Source: Thioalkalivibrio sp. HK1
Lineage (GTDB): Bacteria > Pseudomonadota > Gammaproteobacteria > HK1
DNA: 48,584 bases
Assembly (NCBI GenBank): GCA_000583135.1
Contig: JFBG01000004.1
Coordinates: forward strand, 1-48,584
Direction of reading: 5' to 3'
Shown in pieces: positions 1-11,276 of the stretch. The notes beneath the pieces were generated by a model. That model was given only the letters and a program-made list of their open reading frames with translations. It did not search any database and was not told the origin of the DNA. Both the position numbers and the translations under genes were made by a program. The stretch's first letter is position 1, and each line of letters starts with the position of its first letter.

Positions 1-418
1 AGAAGGTTCACGGCGGACAGGCGTCCATCGATGCGGAACAGCCCACGATGCTTGCGGGTAGCCAGTTGAATCAATGCAAGTGGCAGTGCGACGAATACGA
101 AGACGGGTCGCAGTCTTGTTACGACACTTGCGAGAAGGTTCACGGCGGACAGGCGTCTATCGATGCGGAACAGCCCACGATGCTTGCGGGTAGCCAGTTG
201 AATCAATGCAAGTGGCAGTGCGACGAATACGAAGACGGGTCGCAGTCTTGTTACGACACTTGCGAGAAGGTTCACGGCGGACAGGCGTCTATCGATGCGG
301 AACAGCCCACGATGCTTGCGGGTAGCCAGTTGAATCAATGCAAGTGGCAGTGCGACGAATACGAAGACGGGTCGCAGTCTTGTTACGACACTTGCGAGAA
401 GGTTCACGGCGGGCAGGC
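1..418 (+). repeat. 132-bp in-frame tandem repeat
   Basis: Three units of 132 bp (starts at 48, 180 and 312) and the end of a fourth (1-47). The only difference I see among the overlapping parts is one base (gcgtcc at 25-30 against gcgtct in the next two copies), until the last copy diverges near 410. Such low divergence means recent expansion or gene conversion. It also explains why the assembly stops here: the true copy number is unknown. Confidence 0.95.
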
Positions 419-599
419 TTCGGTCGAGCAAAAAACAATGGTCGCCGAGCTGCGATTCGGAGACCCTAAGCCTGTCTGCGGCACGGACGCTTGGGCGTGC
501 TTCAATGGGACGGACGATAACAGCCCGGCGATCCGAGATGTCGGCATCTTCGGCGTGTTTGCTTCCAACCACGAGTGCTTCCACCCCTCCTGCGATTAG
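3..599 (+). CDS. Cysteine-rich 44-residue tandem-repeat protein (5' end missing)
   Basis: The reading frame is open at the left edge, so the gene starts outside the window and its N-terminus is unknown. A 44-residue unit repeats at 48-179, 180-311 and from 312 on, with the tail of another unit at 1-47. Complete units are nearly identical in DNA. Each unit has Cys at 10, 14, 24 and 28 (CX3C-X9-CX3C: CKWQC, then CYDTC), then a Gly-Gly near its end (HGGQAS). The last unit diverges after about base 410 into a unique tail of about 60 residues with four more Cys, ending in HPSCD. Twin CX3C spacing is typical of disulfide-stapled helical hairpins (alpha-hairpinins, small Tim-like folds); this is resemblance in spacing, not proven homology. 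A secreted multi-domain or multi-peptide precursor is an inference, and no processing gene is visible. A strong terminator follows. Function unknown. Confidence 0.75.
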   Translation, partial: KVHGGQASIDAEQPTMLAGSQLNQCKWQCDEYEDGSQSCYDTCEKVHGGQASIDAEQPTMLAGSQLNQCKWQCDEYEDGSQSCYDTCEKVHGGQASIDAEQPTMLAGSQLNQCKWQCDEYEDGSQSCYDTCEKVHGGQASVEQKTMVAELRFGDPKPVCGTDAWACFNGTDDNSPAIRDVGIFGVFASNHECFHPSCD

Positions 600-702
600 C
601 CCCATTCGGTCCGCTTGATCGCTCGAGCGAATCCGGCCGGGCTTCGAACGAGGAGGATAGGGAGCGATCAAGGAACCGATCGGGGAAAAACGACGGTGAG
701 GT

Positions 703-734
703 AAAAGAGGGGCGTTCGACGCCCCTCTTTTTTT
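703..734 (+). terminator. Rho-independent terminator after the Cys-rich repeat gene
   Basis: A perfect 13-bp stem (AAAAGAGGGGCGT at 703-715 with its complement at 719-731), a 3-nt TCG loop and a T run to 734. It lies about 100 bp after the stop codon. The A/T tracts on both sides mean it could also stop transcription leaving lipA on the other strand. Confidence 0.9.
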
Positions 735-876
735 GGTGATATTCAGGGATTTATCGGGGAGGACGATTCCAAAGCGGTCGATCACCCAAGGAACGGGGCG
801 TCTTTCGAAAAGAGGCCAAGACATCGGCCTTATCGGCTTTGTCCATCGATCGCGTTTGGTTTCAAACAATGCAAGG

Positions 877-1845
877 TTAGGTAATGGATTCCCCCTTGGC
901 CTGAAGGTCGGCATGATAGGAGGAGCGCACCATCGGTCCGCTGGCGACATTGTCGAATCCGATCGCCTTGGCCTGTTCCGCCAAGTCCTCGAATTCCTTC
1001 GGCTCCCAATAGCGCTCGACCGCAAGATGATGGCGACTCGGTTGCAGATACTGGCCGATCGTGAGCATCCGGCAGCCGTGCGCCCGCAGATCCTTCATCA
1101 CCTCGACGATCTCCCGCCGGCTCTCGCCGAGCCCCACCATCAGTCCGGATTTGGTGGGGATATCGGGGTGCTCCTTCCCGAAGCGCTCGATCAGATCGAG
1201 AGACCATTCGTAGTCGGATCCGGGACGCGCCTTGCGGTACAGGGCGGGCACCGTCTCCAAGTTGTGGTTGAAGACATCGGGGGGCGCGCGGCCAAGGCGA
1301 TTCAAGGCCAAGTCCATGCGCCCTCGAAAGTCGGGGACGAGGATTTCGATGCGAATGCCGGGGCTCGTTTCTCGTACCGCTTGCACGCATCGTGCGAAGT
1401 GCTCGGCCCCGCCATCGAGAAGATCGTCGCGATCGACCGAGGTGATCACGACATAGCGAAGCCCCAAATCCTCTACCGTCGCCGCCAGTCTTTGCGGTTC
1501 GTCTTCGTCCAAGGGTCGAGGTCGGCCGTGGGCGACATCGCAAAAGGGGCATCGTCTGGTGCAAAGGTCGCCCATGATCATGAACGTCGCGGTGCCGTGA
1601 GAAAAGCATTCCGCCAAGTTCGGGCAGGAGGCCTCCTCGCAAACGCTATGCAGGGCTTGCGACCGCAACCGGCGCTTCATCTGCGCCACTTTGGGATCGT
1701 TGCTGACCTTGATGCGAATCCAAGGGGGCTTTCTTTCCAACGGACCTTGAAGGGGAACCACCTTGATCGGAATGCGGGAGGTCTTGTCCTTTCCCCGCAT
1801 TTCGCGGGTCGGGCGCAAAGGAGCGGAGAGATCCGGTGTCTTCAT
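877..1845 (-). CDS. lipA: Lipoyl synthase
   Basis: Radical-SAM enzyme that inserts two sulfurs into protein-bound octanoyl groups to make lipoyl cofactors for 2-oxoacid dehydrogenases and the glycine cleavage system. At 322 residues it has the usual length. Both iron-sulfur clusters are visible: the auxiliary cluster Cys at 69, 74 and 80 ([12 protein letters not shown]) and the radical-SAM CX3CX2C at 95, 99 and 102 (CTRRCPFC), plus the C-terminal RSSYHAD that supplies the serine ligand. No lipB lies beside it, unlike many proteobacteria. Upstream, 265 bp separate it from rnt; downstream it may share the terminator at 703-734. Confidence 0.97.
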   Translation of the reverse strand: MKTPDLSAPLRPTREMRGKDKTSRIPIKVVPLQGPLERKPPWIRIKVSNDPKVAQMKRRLRSQALHSVCEEASCPNLAECFSHGTATFMIMGDLCTRRCPFCDVAHGRPRPLDEDEPQRLAATVEDLGLRYVVITSVDRDDLLDGGAEHFARCVQAVRETSPGIRIEILVPDFRGRMDLALNRLGRAPPDVFNHNLETVPALYRKARPGSDYEWSLDLIERFGKEHPDIPTKSGLMVGLGESRREIVEVMKDLRAHGCRMLTIGQYLQPSRHHLAVERYWEPKEFEDLAEQAKAIGFDNVASGPMVRSSYHADLQAKGESIT

Positions 1846-2110
1846 CTTGGAGCCTTCGAAGTGCTTGGCAAAGCGAAAGAAATCGGCCGATGGGTCTTGC
1901 CCTTGTCCATCGTTCGGGATCGGTGAGAGGATCGCATCGTCGAAAAGCGAGATAGCGCAGATGATAAGGGTTTCTCTCGGCCCTGAGCGGTGGGGCGAAT
2001 CGACACTCTTTATCTGGTGTTCGTTATTTGGTGTTCGCCCGTCGATGATTCAAGCCAAGTCCGCCGCTTGCTTGCAATACGAAGATGCCGACAAGCGATC
2101 GATCATGATA

Positions 2111-2785
2111 TCAAGGCCGATGGTCCCAAAGATTGACGATATGACAAAAGAGCTCCGCCGTCTTTCGGGCATCGTAAATCGCCGAATGCGCCTCGCGGCT
2201 ATCCCATTCGATCCCCGCCGCTTGCACCGCCCGGGCCAAGACCGTTTGCCCGAAGGCGAGCCCCCCCAAGGTGGCGGTATCGAAGGTCGAAAAAGGATGG
2301 AAGGGGTTGCGCTTGAACCCGCATCGTTTGACCGCCTCGTTCAAAAAGGAGATATCGAAGGCGGGGTTGTGCCCGACCAATACCGCTCGGGTGCAGCCAT
2401 GCGCTCGCACCGCCTTTCGCACCGGATCGAGAACGATATGCAGCGCTTCTTTCTCCGGTTTGGCGTCTCGTAGAGGGTGATCGGGGATGATGCGGTTGAA
2501 CTCGAGGGCCTCGGCTTCGATATTCGCCCCGGGAAAAGCCTCGACATGCGTCGATCGAGTGATATCGATCCCCCAATACCCCGAATCATCGATACGAAGC
2601 AGCACCACCGCGATTTCGAGCAGCGCATCGGTCTTGGCATTGAAGCCCCCGGTTTCGACATCGATCACCGCGGGCAAAAAACCCCGAAAGCGATTCGCGA
2701 TCTTCGAGCGCCCCTCCTCCGCCGAAGAGGGTTCGGCCTTCGAGTCCGATGCCTGATTTTCGGTAGCGCTCATGGATGGTTCCAT
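2111..2785 (-). CDS. rnt: Ribonuclease T
   Basis: DEDDh-family 3'-5' exoribonuclease that trims tRNA CCA ends and matures 5S and 23S rRNA. Exonuclease motifs are present in order: VIDVETGGF (ExoI), HNPAFDISF (ExoII) and HSAIYDA (ExoIII). The phrases RFRGFLP, KTDALLEIA and KRNPFHPFSTFDTA are typical of RNase T rather than generic DnaQ-like nucleases. The first 30 or so residues are polar and extra; the Met at residue 5 is an alternative start. It lies 49 bp after pyrC on the same strand, the pyrC-rnt order known from Pseudomonas and relatives, so the two are probably cotranscribed. Confidence 0.95.
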   Translation of the reverse strand: MEPSMSATENQASDSKAEPSSAEEGRSKIANRFRGFLPAVIDVETGGFNAKTDALLEIAVVLLRIDDSGYWGIDITRSTHVEAFPGANIEAEALEFNRIIPDHPLRDAKPEKEALHIVLDPVRKAVRAHGCTRAVLVGHNPAFDISFLNEAVKRCGFKRNPFHPFSTFDTATLGGLAFGQTVLARAVQAAGIEWDSREAHSAIYDARKTAELFCHIVNLWDHRP

Positions 2786-2834
2786 CGATTTTCGAGGGTA
2801 TTTGAAAAACGCAATGCGTCTTTTCGAATCGGTC

Positions 2835-3887
2835 TTATCGGGGTGCTACCTGCCAAGCCACTTCGCTGCCTGCGCGAAAGGGGATGAGATCCTCCTCTCC
2901 GATCGGCATCGTTCGAGGCACGCTCCACGCTTTTTTATGCAAGACCATCGATTCTTCGTTGACGGGAAGCCCGTAGAAGTCAGGCCCGTTGCGCGATGCG
3001 AAAGCCTCGAGATGATCCAAAGCCCCGGCGCCCTCGAAGACCTCCGCATAGAGTTCGATCCCGGCATGCGCGGTGTAGATACCGGCGCAACCGCAGGCGG
3101 ATTCCTTGGCGTGTTTCGGATGCGGGGCGGAGTCCGTGCCGAGAAAAAAGCGCTCGGATCCGGAACTGGCGGCTTCGACCAAGGCAAGGCGATGGCGCTC
3201 GCGCTTGAGCACCGGAAGACAATAGTGGTGCGGTCTCAATCCGCCTTCGAAAAGCGCGTTGCGATTGAGCAGCAAATGGTGCGCGGTGATCGTGGCCGCA
3301 ACGCCTTTTCGGGCGCGGCGCACGAAATCCACCCCATCGGCGGTGGTGACATGCTCGAGCACGACCTTGAGCGCCGGGAAGCGCTCCACCAAGGGGGCCA
3401 ATACTCTTTCGACGAAGATGCGCTCGCGATCGAAGATATCGACCTCTTCCAAGACCACCTCTCCATGGATCAGCAACGCCAACCCCTCTTCTTGCATCGC
3501 TTCCAAAGCGGCGTAGCAGCGAGCGATATCGTTCACCCCCTGATCGGAATGGGTGGTGGCTCCTGCGGGGTAGAACTTGAATCCGATCACCGGACAATCG
3601 AAGTCGGCGCCGCATCGAGCGGCCTTGCGAACTTCGGCAGGCCTCGTGCTCTCGGTGAGGTAAAGGGTCATCAAAGGATTGAAGGAGGGATGGCCCGGAA
3701 CCGTCGACAGGATTCGCCGGCGATAGGCCTGCGCCGCCGCCGCCGTCGTCACCGGAGGTACCAGATTGGGCATGACCACCACCCGCCCGAAACGTGCAGC
3801 GCTGGCGGGAACGACATCGGCGAGCACCGGACCATCTCGAAAATGCACATGCCAGTCGTCGGGTCGTATCAAGGTGATTTCGTTCAA
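2835..3887 (-). CDS. pyrC: Dihydroorotase (type II)
   Basis: Zinc amidohydrolase that interconverts N-carbamoyl-aspartate and dihydroorotate in pyrimidine synthesis. 350 residues, usual for the E. coli-type enzyme. Metal and catalytic motifs are in order: DWHVHFRDG near the N-terminus, GFKFYPAGATT with the lysine that becomes carboxylated, HGEV, LEHVTT, ITAHHL and GTDSAPH with the catalytic aspartate. rnt follows at 49 bp. The 614 bp upstream, before fmdB, hold no convincing gene and must contain the promoter. Confidence 0.97.
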   Translation of the reverse strand: MNEITLIRPDDWHVHFRDGPVLADVVPASAARFGRVVVMPNLVPPVTTAAAAQAYRRRILSTVPGHPSFNPLMTLYLTESTRPAEVRKAARCGADFDCPVIGFKFYPAGATTHSDQGVNDIARCYAALEAMQEEGLALLIHGEVVLEEVDIFDRERIFVERVLAPLVERFPALKVVLEHVTTADGVDFVRRARKGVAATITAHHLLLNRNALFEGGLRPHHYCLPVLKRERHRLALVEAASSGSERFFLGTDSAPHPKHAKESACGCAGIYTAHAGIELYAEVFEGAGALDHLEAFASRNGPDFYGLPVNEESMVLHKKAWSVPRTMPIGEEDLIPFRAGSEVAWQVAPR

Positions 3888-4491
3888 TGCCCTATTCCCG
3901 GCAGATGCAAGGGATGCTCGTTGGCGGTCATGGCGACAAGGCCTTCACTCGATAAAGCCCCGTCCTTGATGCGGTGATTGTATGGTGTCCGGCTTCGAAG
4001 GAGGCTGTCAAGGAGATAGGGCGAGGGTCAAGAGCCGCCATCGACAGTGGCTTTGCATCAACTCAAGGCACGACCGGCGGGTGTATTCGGGCGGGATCGA
4101 TATTGGAAGATCCATCGAAAGACGATGAATCGTCTCGATTCGCTCGATCTCGTTTTTTTCGAAGATGGGTGAGATCGGTGCGCCGAGGATGCGCACACCG
4201 AGGCGATCGGGATCCAGCCCAAGGCCTTTTCGGTATTCGAAGGAGAGTCTTTTTCTCGAAGGGCGCAAAGCCCCCGGCTATCTCTCATCCGGAAGAGATT
4301 TCGAGAACCTGCAAGCAGCAAGATAAGGGCACGATCCGACAAAGAAGCCGCCCGATACATCGATGCCTCGAACGGGCGTCGGTGCATCGCTCATGATCCG
4401 GTCATGGAAAGGCCTAAGACCTGCGCCTCGAGAAGGCGGAGCCGCTTTCGTTTCGTGCCCGAGATCGAAAAGGAATGAATGGCGCGGAAGG
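3888..4491. other. Intergenic region, no gene seen
   Basis: About 600 bp between pyrC and the end of the rpmB-rpmG-fmdB group. Open frames here are short, lack family features and carry low-complexity Arg/Ser/Pro content typical of antisense GC-rich DNA. No tRNA, repeat array or strong hairpin was recognised except the terminator at 4492-4513. Confidence 0.6.
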
Positions 4492-4513
4492 AAAAAAGGC
4501 ATCAAGCGGCCTT
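4492..4513 (-). terminator. Probable terminator of the rpmB-rpmG-fmdB group
   Basis: On the minus strand, AAGGC, an 8-nt loop, GCCTT, then a run of Ts. The loop contains the end of the fmdB-like gene. The stem is short (5 bp) but the U tract and position fit. Confidence 0.45.
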
Positions 4514-4858
4514 GGAGGGCCCGCCCTTCGTCTTGCTCTTTTTCTTGCCGGAGTCGCCGGATGAGGATTCGGTTTTCGAGTCGGATTTTTTCGCATCCGA
4601 AGATGCGCTCGATGCATCCGCCGCCGATTTTCCGGTGTCGGCATCCTTGGCTTTGGCATCCGGCTTTTTCTTGCCGCCATCTTTGAAATCGGTGACATAC
4701 CACCCATCACCCTTGAGATGGAAGGCGGCGGCGCTGATCAGTTTCTTGAGCTTGGACTTGCCGCAAGCCGGACACTTGCGTTTGGGGGGATCGCTGAATT
4801 TTTGGATGAATTCGTGGCGATCGCCGCAACCGACACATTCGTATTCGTAGATCGGCAT
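4502..4858 (-). CDS. FmdB-family zinc-ribbon protein with charged tail
   Basis: The protein starts MPIYEYECVGCG, the standard opening of FmdB-like putative regulators, and has two CX2C knuckles (ECVGC, and KCPACG some 20 residues later) that should bind one zinc. The start at 4858 is chosen because the family begins there; the frame is open further upstream, through rpmG in another frame, and that extension is not real. After about residue 60 it becomes a low-complexity tail rich in Lys, Asp and Ser (118 residues in total). Cellular role unknown; this group is often near ribosomal or tRNA genes. It follows rpmG by 20 bp, so it is probably cotranscribed. Confidence 0.88.
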   Translation of the reverse strand: MPIYEYECVGCGDRHEFIQKFSDPPKRKCPACGKSKLKKLISAAAFHLKGDGWYVTDFKDGGKKKPDAKAKDADTGKSAADASSASSDAKKSDSKTESSSGDSGKKKSKTKGGPSKAA

Positions 4859-4878
4859 CTTCGTGGCACTCCGAAAAA

Positions 4879-5034
4879 CTACTTGATCTTTCCTTCCTTG
4901 TAGACGACATAGGCCCGGGCTTTGGGATCGAATTTCTTGATCTCCATCTTTTCCGGCTTCGTGCGCCGATTCTTCGTGGTGGTGTAGAAGTGTCCGGTAC
5001 CTGCGGTCGAGTTCAATCTGATTTTCTCGCGCAT
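4879..5034 (-). CDS. rpmG: 50S ribosomal protein L33
   Basis: A 51-residue basic protein starting [20 protein letters not shown] and ending VVYKEGKIK, clearly L33 of the large subunit E-site region. There are no CX2C pairs, so this is the zinc-free form. It follows rpmB by 70 bp, the usual rpmB-rpmG pairing. Confidence 0.97.
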   Translation of the reverse strand: MREKIRLNSTAGTGHFYTTTKNRRTKPEKMEIKKFDPKARAYVVYKEGKIK

Positions 5035-5104
5035 GATTCAAATCTCCCAAGGGGTCGATGGATTGCTTGATGAGCGGTCGAGGGATCCGATGTCGCTCGG
5101 CGAA

Positions 5105-5341
5105 TCAGATCCGCTCTCCTCGGGCGCGCATTTCGTCGATGACGACATCGATGCCTTTTTTGTCGATGATGCGCATGCCCTTGGTCGATACCCGCAGGCG
5201 CACATAACGATTCTCGCGGGCCAACCAGAAGCGATGGGTATGGAGGTTGGGCAGGAAGCGACGCTTCGTCTTGCGATTCGAGTGGGAAACGTTATTTCCC
5301 GTGATCGGGCGCTTCCCGGTGATCTGACAGACTTTGGACAT
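5105..5341 (-). CDS. rpmB: 50S ribosomal protein L28
   Basis: 78 residues, starting [12 protein letters not shown] and carrying [19 protein letters not shown] and [10 protein letters not shown], the L28 signature. The start at 5341 matches the family; an in-frame ATG 30 bp upstream would add ten unrelated residues. First gene of the rpmB-rpmG-fmdB group, with a good promoter about 240 bp upstream. Confidence 0.97.
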   Translation of the reverse strand: MSKVCQITGKRPITGNNVSHSNRKTKRRFLPNLHTHRFWLARENRYVRLRVSTKGMRIIDKKGIDVVIDEMRARGERI

Positions 5342-5761
5342 GGTGCTGATACTCGCTTTTTCAGAGGGCATCGCCGATGAGACCCGAGGCGATAAAGGAT
5401 ATCGATACAGCGGTTTATCAATGGTCGATCACGATCCGCCGATCGCGCTCTGCGCATGATGCAAGAGCGCGCATCGATGACCACCCGCTTGTCTTTAGAG
5501 CGCCGAAAGGGGCGAGCGAAGGCGGCTTTTTCGATGCGCATCGACGGTGCGCTTTGCATACGGGTGCCTACGAAGTGCGTATTTTATAGCAAGAAAAGGC
5601 GATTCGGACAAGATATCGGGTTTTTCGACGAGCATCCCTTTCAAGGATCGCCCCGAGGATCGCCGAGCGTAAAGAGCCCCGAACCCCGTGCCCGATCGCC
5701 TGCACGCTCGCTCGATCGGCCGAAGGCCGCCTCGTGCCGCAGGGCGCACTCATAACGGCGC
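5342..5761. other. Intergenic region with rpmB leader
   Basis: 420 bp between rpmB and radC. The only supported element is the minus-strand promoter at 5583-5611, leaving a leader of about 240 nt before rpmB. I did not recognise a ribosomal-protein or metal-responsive leader structure in it. No gene seen. Confidence 0.55.
5583..5611 (-). promoter_or_regulatory. Sigma70-type promoter for rpmB-rpmG
   Basis: On the minus strand, TTGTCC (5606-5611), a 17-bp spacer and TATAAA (5583-5588). It points to rpmB. Both boxes are close to consensus with ideal spacing; inferred from sequence only. Confidence 0.6.
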
Positions 5762-6436
5762 TCATAACAATCCCCGCTGCGAGAACGACACCACATCGCC
5801 GTCCCCGATGACGATATGGTCCAAAAGCCGCAAGTCGACCAAGGCAAGGGCGGAGGCGAGTTTGCGGGTCATGCTGCGATCCGTCTCGCTGGGCTCGGCG
5901 ACCCCGGAAGGGTGGTTATGGGCCACGATCAAGGCGGCGGCGTTGAGTTCCAACGCCCGTTTGACGATTTCCCGGGGATGAACGCTGGTGCCGTTGATGG
6001 TGCCCCGGAACATCTCCTCGTAGGCGATCATCCGGTGGCGATTGTCCATGAACAAACAGGCGAAGACCTCATGGGGACGCGAACGCAAACGAGCGTGAAG
6101 GTAGTGGCAGGTATCCTCGGGGCAGCTGAAGATCTCGCGCTTTTGGAGCCCCTCTTCGAGGTAGCGGGTGGCGATTTCTATCGCCGCTTTGATCAAGGCC
6201 GCTCGGGCGGGGCCGATCCCGGGGATATCGGCCAAGCGATCGGGCGGGAGATCGAATAGCGCTCGCAGCCCCCCGGCATGGACAAGGGCGTTGCGCGCCA
6301 CATCCACCGCCGAGCATCCGCGGGTGCCGGTTTGGATGAAAAGGGCGAGGAGCTCGGCGCTGGAGAGGGCGCGAGGGCCCTGGGCGAGCAGTTTCTCGCG
6401 CGGTCGTTCCATGCTCGGCCAATCGGAGATCGTCAT
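5762..6436 (-). CDS. radC: RadC/YsxA-type JAB-domain protein
   Basis: 224 residues. N-terminal half: the UPF0758 helical region with a helix-hairpin-helix (LADIPGIGPARAALIKAA). C-terminal half: a JAB/MPN metalloprotein domain with HNHPSG followed by SETD, the zinc-binding set. The family was once called a DNA-repair protein, but its activity is unproven. The start is supported by AGGAG six bases upstream. It is divergent from coaBC, a conserved gammaproteobacterial arrangement, with rpmB-rpmG beyond it. Confidence 0.95.
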   Translation of the reverse strand: MTISDWPSMERPREKLLAQGPRALSSAELLALFIQTGTRGCSAVDVARNALVHAGGLRALFDLPPDRLADIPGIGPARAALIKAAIEIATRYLEEGLQKREIFSCPEDTCHYLHARLRSRPHEVFACLFMDNRHRMIAYEEMFRGTINGTSVHPREIVKRALELNAAALIVAHNHPSGVAEPSETDRSMTRKLASALALVDLRLLDHIVIGDGDVVSFSQRGLL

Positions 6437-6615
6437 GAGCGCTCCTGAAAAAAGCGATCGGCAAGGGTTCTCTTCGTATTCAATCCATCCTTCGAGCGAG
6501 CCGTTCTTGGGTTCAGGTTCGTTTCGGTAGCGCCTATCGGTAAGGGGCTTGGAAGAGTCCGATCGCGTTTGTCGATGCGCTCGAAGGATGCCCGCTACTG
6601 ATAAACTGCGCTCTT

Positions 6616-7899
6616 ATGATCAGACCATCGAAACGCCGAATTGTTCTGGGGATCGGTGCAGGCATCGCCGCATGGAAGTCGGCGGGGCTGGTACGCATCT
6701 TGCGCTTGCGGGAATTCGACGTGCGGGTGGTGATGACCCGGGCGGCGACCGAGTTCATCTCGCCGCTGACATTCCAGGCCCTTTCCACCCATCCGGTGCA
6801 TTGCGAGCTCTTGGATGTGCAGGCCGAGGCGGGGATGGGGCATATCGAATTGGCCAGATGGGCCGACTTGGTCTTGATCGCCCCGGCGACGGCGGATCTG
6901 ATGGCCCGGCTCGCTCACGGGCTCGCCGACGATCTCCTGACGACCCTATGCTTGGCCACCGCCGCGCCGCTGGCAGTGGCGCCGGCGATGAACCGACAGA
7001 TGTGGTCGGCCCCGGCAACGGTGTCCAACGCCGCCCTTTTACGGCAAAGAGGGGTGCGGCTGTTGGGTCCGGGAAGCGGGGATCAGGCTTGTGGGGAGGT
7101 CGGGCCGGGAAGGATGCTCGAGCCTGCCGAGATCGCCGACGAGGTCGAGGCGCTCTTCGCCGAATACGGGCTTGGCGGCGGGAGCGGCGGCGATGCCGAC
7201 GATCCGGCCGACGAGGCGATCCCGGAAATGATCTCGAAGGGATCTCTGGCCGGACTCGAAGTGCTGATCACCGCCGGTCCGACCCGAGAAGCCATCGATG
7301 CGGTGCGCTTTATCAGCAATCACAGTTCCGGCAAGATGGGTTATGCCGTCGCCCGAGCGGCCGCGATGGCCGGGGCGCAGGTCGTTCTGATCAGCGGCCC
7401 GGTGGCGCTGCCGACTCCGCCCGGAGTTAGGCGGATCGACGTCATCGATGCTCAGGCAATGTACGACCGGGCCATGGAAAAGGCACGAGATTGCGATATT
7501 TTCATCGCCGCCGCCGCCGTGGCCGACTACCGCCCGATACACTCGTCGAAGCGCAAAATCGAAAAAACGAAGGAGTCGATGGTGTTGGAGTTCACGCGCA
7601 CGCCGGATATCGTGGCCGAGGTCGCAGCGTTGGCCAACGGCCCGTTCACCGTCGGATTTGCGGCCCAAACCGAACGGGTGAAAGAGCGGGGGCGGCATAA
7701 ACTCGAAGCCAAAGGGCTTGATATGATCGCGGCGAATCTGGTCGGAGTCGAAGGACGCGGATTCGAAGACGATCACAATGCGTTGAGCGTGCTTTGGCCG
7801 GGGGGAGAAAAAGAGCTGGGGTTGGCCCCCAAGCACGATCTCGCCCGAACCTTGGTGGAAACCATCGCCGAGCGTTATCGTGAAAAATATCCGGATTAA
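6616..7899 (+). CDS. coaBC: Bifunctional phosphopantothenoylcysteine decarboxylase/synthetase
   Basis: Makes 4'-phosphopantetheine for coenzyme A in two steps: CTP-dependent joining of cysteine to phosphopantothenate (CoaB, C-terminal half) and FMN-dependent decarboxylation (CoaC, N-terminal half). CoaC features: [32 protein letters not shown], the PAMN flavin motif and [10 protein letters not shown]. CoaB features: [25 protein letters not shown] and [14 protein letters not shown] Gly/Asp-rich linker joins the halves. 427 residues is slightly longer than E. coli (406). No clear ribosome site precedes the ATG. The end overlaps dut by 20 bp, suggesting coupled translation. Confidence 0.97.
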   Translation: MIRPSKRRIVLGIGAGIAAWKSAGLVRILRLREFDVRVVMTRAATEFISPLTFQALSTHPVHCELLDVQAEAGMGHIELARWADLVLIAPATADLMARLAHGLADDLLTTLCLATAAPLAVAPAMNRQMWSAPATVSNAALLRQRGVRLLGPGSGDQACGEVGPGRMLEPAEIADEVEALFAEYGLGGGSGGDADDPADEAIPEMISKGSLAGLEVLITAGPTREAIDAVRFISNHSSGKMGYAVARAAAMAGAQVVLISGPVALPTPPGVRRIDVIDAQAMYDRAMEKARDCDIFIAAAAVADYRPIHSSKRKIEKTKESMVLEFTRTPDIVAEVAALANGPFTVGFAAQTERVKERGRHKLEAKGLDMIAANLVGVEGRGFEDDHNALSVLWPGGEKELGLAPKHDLARTLVETIAERYREKYPD

Positions 7900-8335
7900 A
7901 GTACTGGATCCGCGGCTGGGGAAGGAGTTTCCCCTGCCCCGCTACGAGACCGCAGGGGCGGCGGGGCTCGATATTCGAGCCTGCGTCGATGCCCCCTCGA
8001 CCCTCGACCCCGGCGCTTGCGAGCTGATCCCCGGGGGCATCGCCATTCACATCGCGGATCCGAATTTGGCGGCCGTCCTCTTGCCGCGCTCCGGGCTCGG
8101 CCACCGCAACGGCATCGTTTTGGGCAACCTCGTCGGTCTTGTCGATTCCGACTATCAAGGGCAGATCTTCATCTCGCTGTGGAATCGAAGCGAGCGGGCG
8201 TTCACGATCTCTCCCGGCGATCGAGTCGCTCAGATCGTCTTCGTCCCCGTGGTGCAAGTAGGATTCGAGATCGTCGATGAATTCGAAAAAACGGCTCGCA
8301 GCGGCGGAGGCTTGGGGCATACCGGCATCGCTTGA
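7880..8335 (+). CDS. dut: Deoxyuridine 5'-triphosphate nucleotidohydrolase
   Basis: Trimeric dUTPase that hydrolyses dUTP to dUMP, keeping uracil out of DNA and feeding thymidylate synthesis. 151 residues, normal length. The five motifs are visible: [38 protein letters not shown] and the C-terminal P-loop-like GGLGHTG. The last motif usually reads GGFGSTG, so the stacking Phe is replaced by Leu and Ser by His. It starts inside the end of coaBC. Confidence 0.97.
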   Translation: MKNIRIKVLDPRLGKEFPLPRYETAGAAGLDIRACVDAPSTLDPGACELIPGGIAIHIADPNLAAVLLPRSGLGHRNGIVLGNLVGLVDSDYQGQIFISLWNRSERAFTISPGDRVAQIVFVPVVQVGFEIVDEFEKTARSGGGLGHTGIA

Positions 8336-8363
8336 ACCGGATCGAGGGCTTTTCGTCGAGCCC

Positions 8364-8407
8364 TTGCATCGAGCTTGCATCGAGCCCTTGCATCGATCTT
8401 GCATCGA
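8364..8407. repeat. Short direct repeats of TTGCATCGA
   Basis: Four copies (8364, 8375, 8388, 8399) separated by 2, 4 and 2 nt, just after a small GGGCT/AGCCC hairpin (8346-8363), in the 276-bp gap between dut and algC. No gene is seen in this gap. Possibly slipped-strand expansion; no function is evident. Confidence 0.7.
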
Positions 8408-8611
8408 GCCCACCTCGAAAGAAAATCCTCGATGATAAGGGGCCGTCGTAAAGGGTTCGAATCGTCCGAGTGCAAGACATTGCGCGCAACCATCCGACGA
8501 CATCATCCGATCGGGAATGCGGATTGTCGAGTTCTTGAAATTTCGTTTCTTCGATATCCGATATCCACCGCTCGAATCGGATAAGCGAATCAATCCTTCG
8601 AGCGGACCGAC

Positions 8612-11208
<2,597 letters not shown>

Positions 11209-11276
11209 ATGGGCTTCGTATTCGATCGATTCGACGATCGATCCGGGCGCGGCTCGGATTCTCGGCGATATCCGAG

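Noticed and set aside
1..418. Regular repeats as a possible CRISPR array
   Set aside because: Units are contiguous, 132 bp, in frame and without spacers.
733..1926. Long open frame on the plus strand opposite lipA
   Set aside because: It is a GC-rich antisense shadow of lipA, with no family motifs and biased His/Arg/Gly content.
2772..3977. Long open frame on the plus strand opposite pyrC
   Set aside because: pyrC on the other strand has complete catalytic motifs; this frame is its shadow.
4278..4703. Minus-strand frame overlapping the fmdB-like gene in another phase
   Set aside because: The overlapped part is fully explained by fmdB, and the rest is low-complexity Arg-rich sequence.
8440..8480. 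GGTTCGAATC resembling a tRNA T-loop
   Set aside because: No matching acceptor stem, anticodon arm or CCA end could be found around it.
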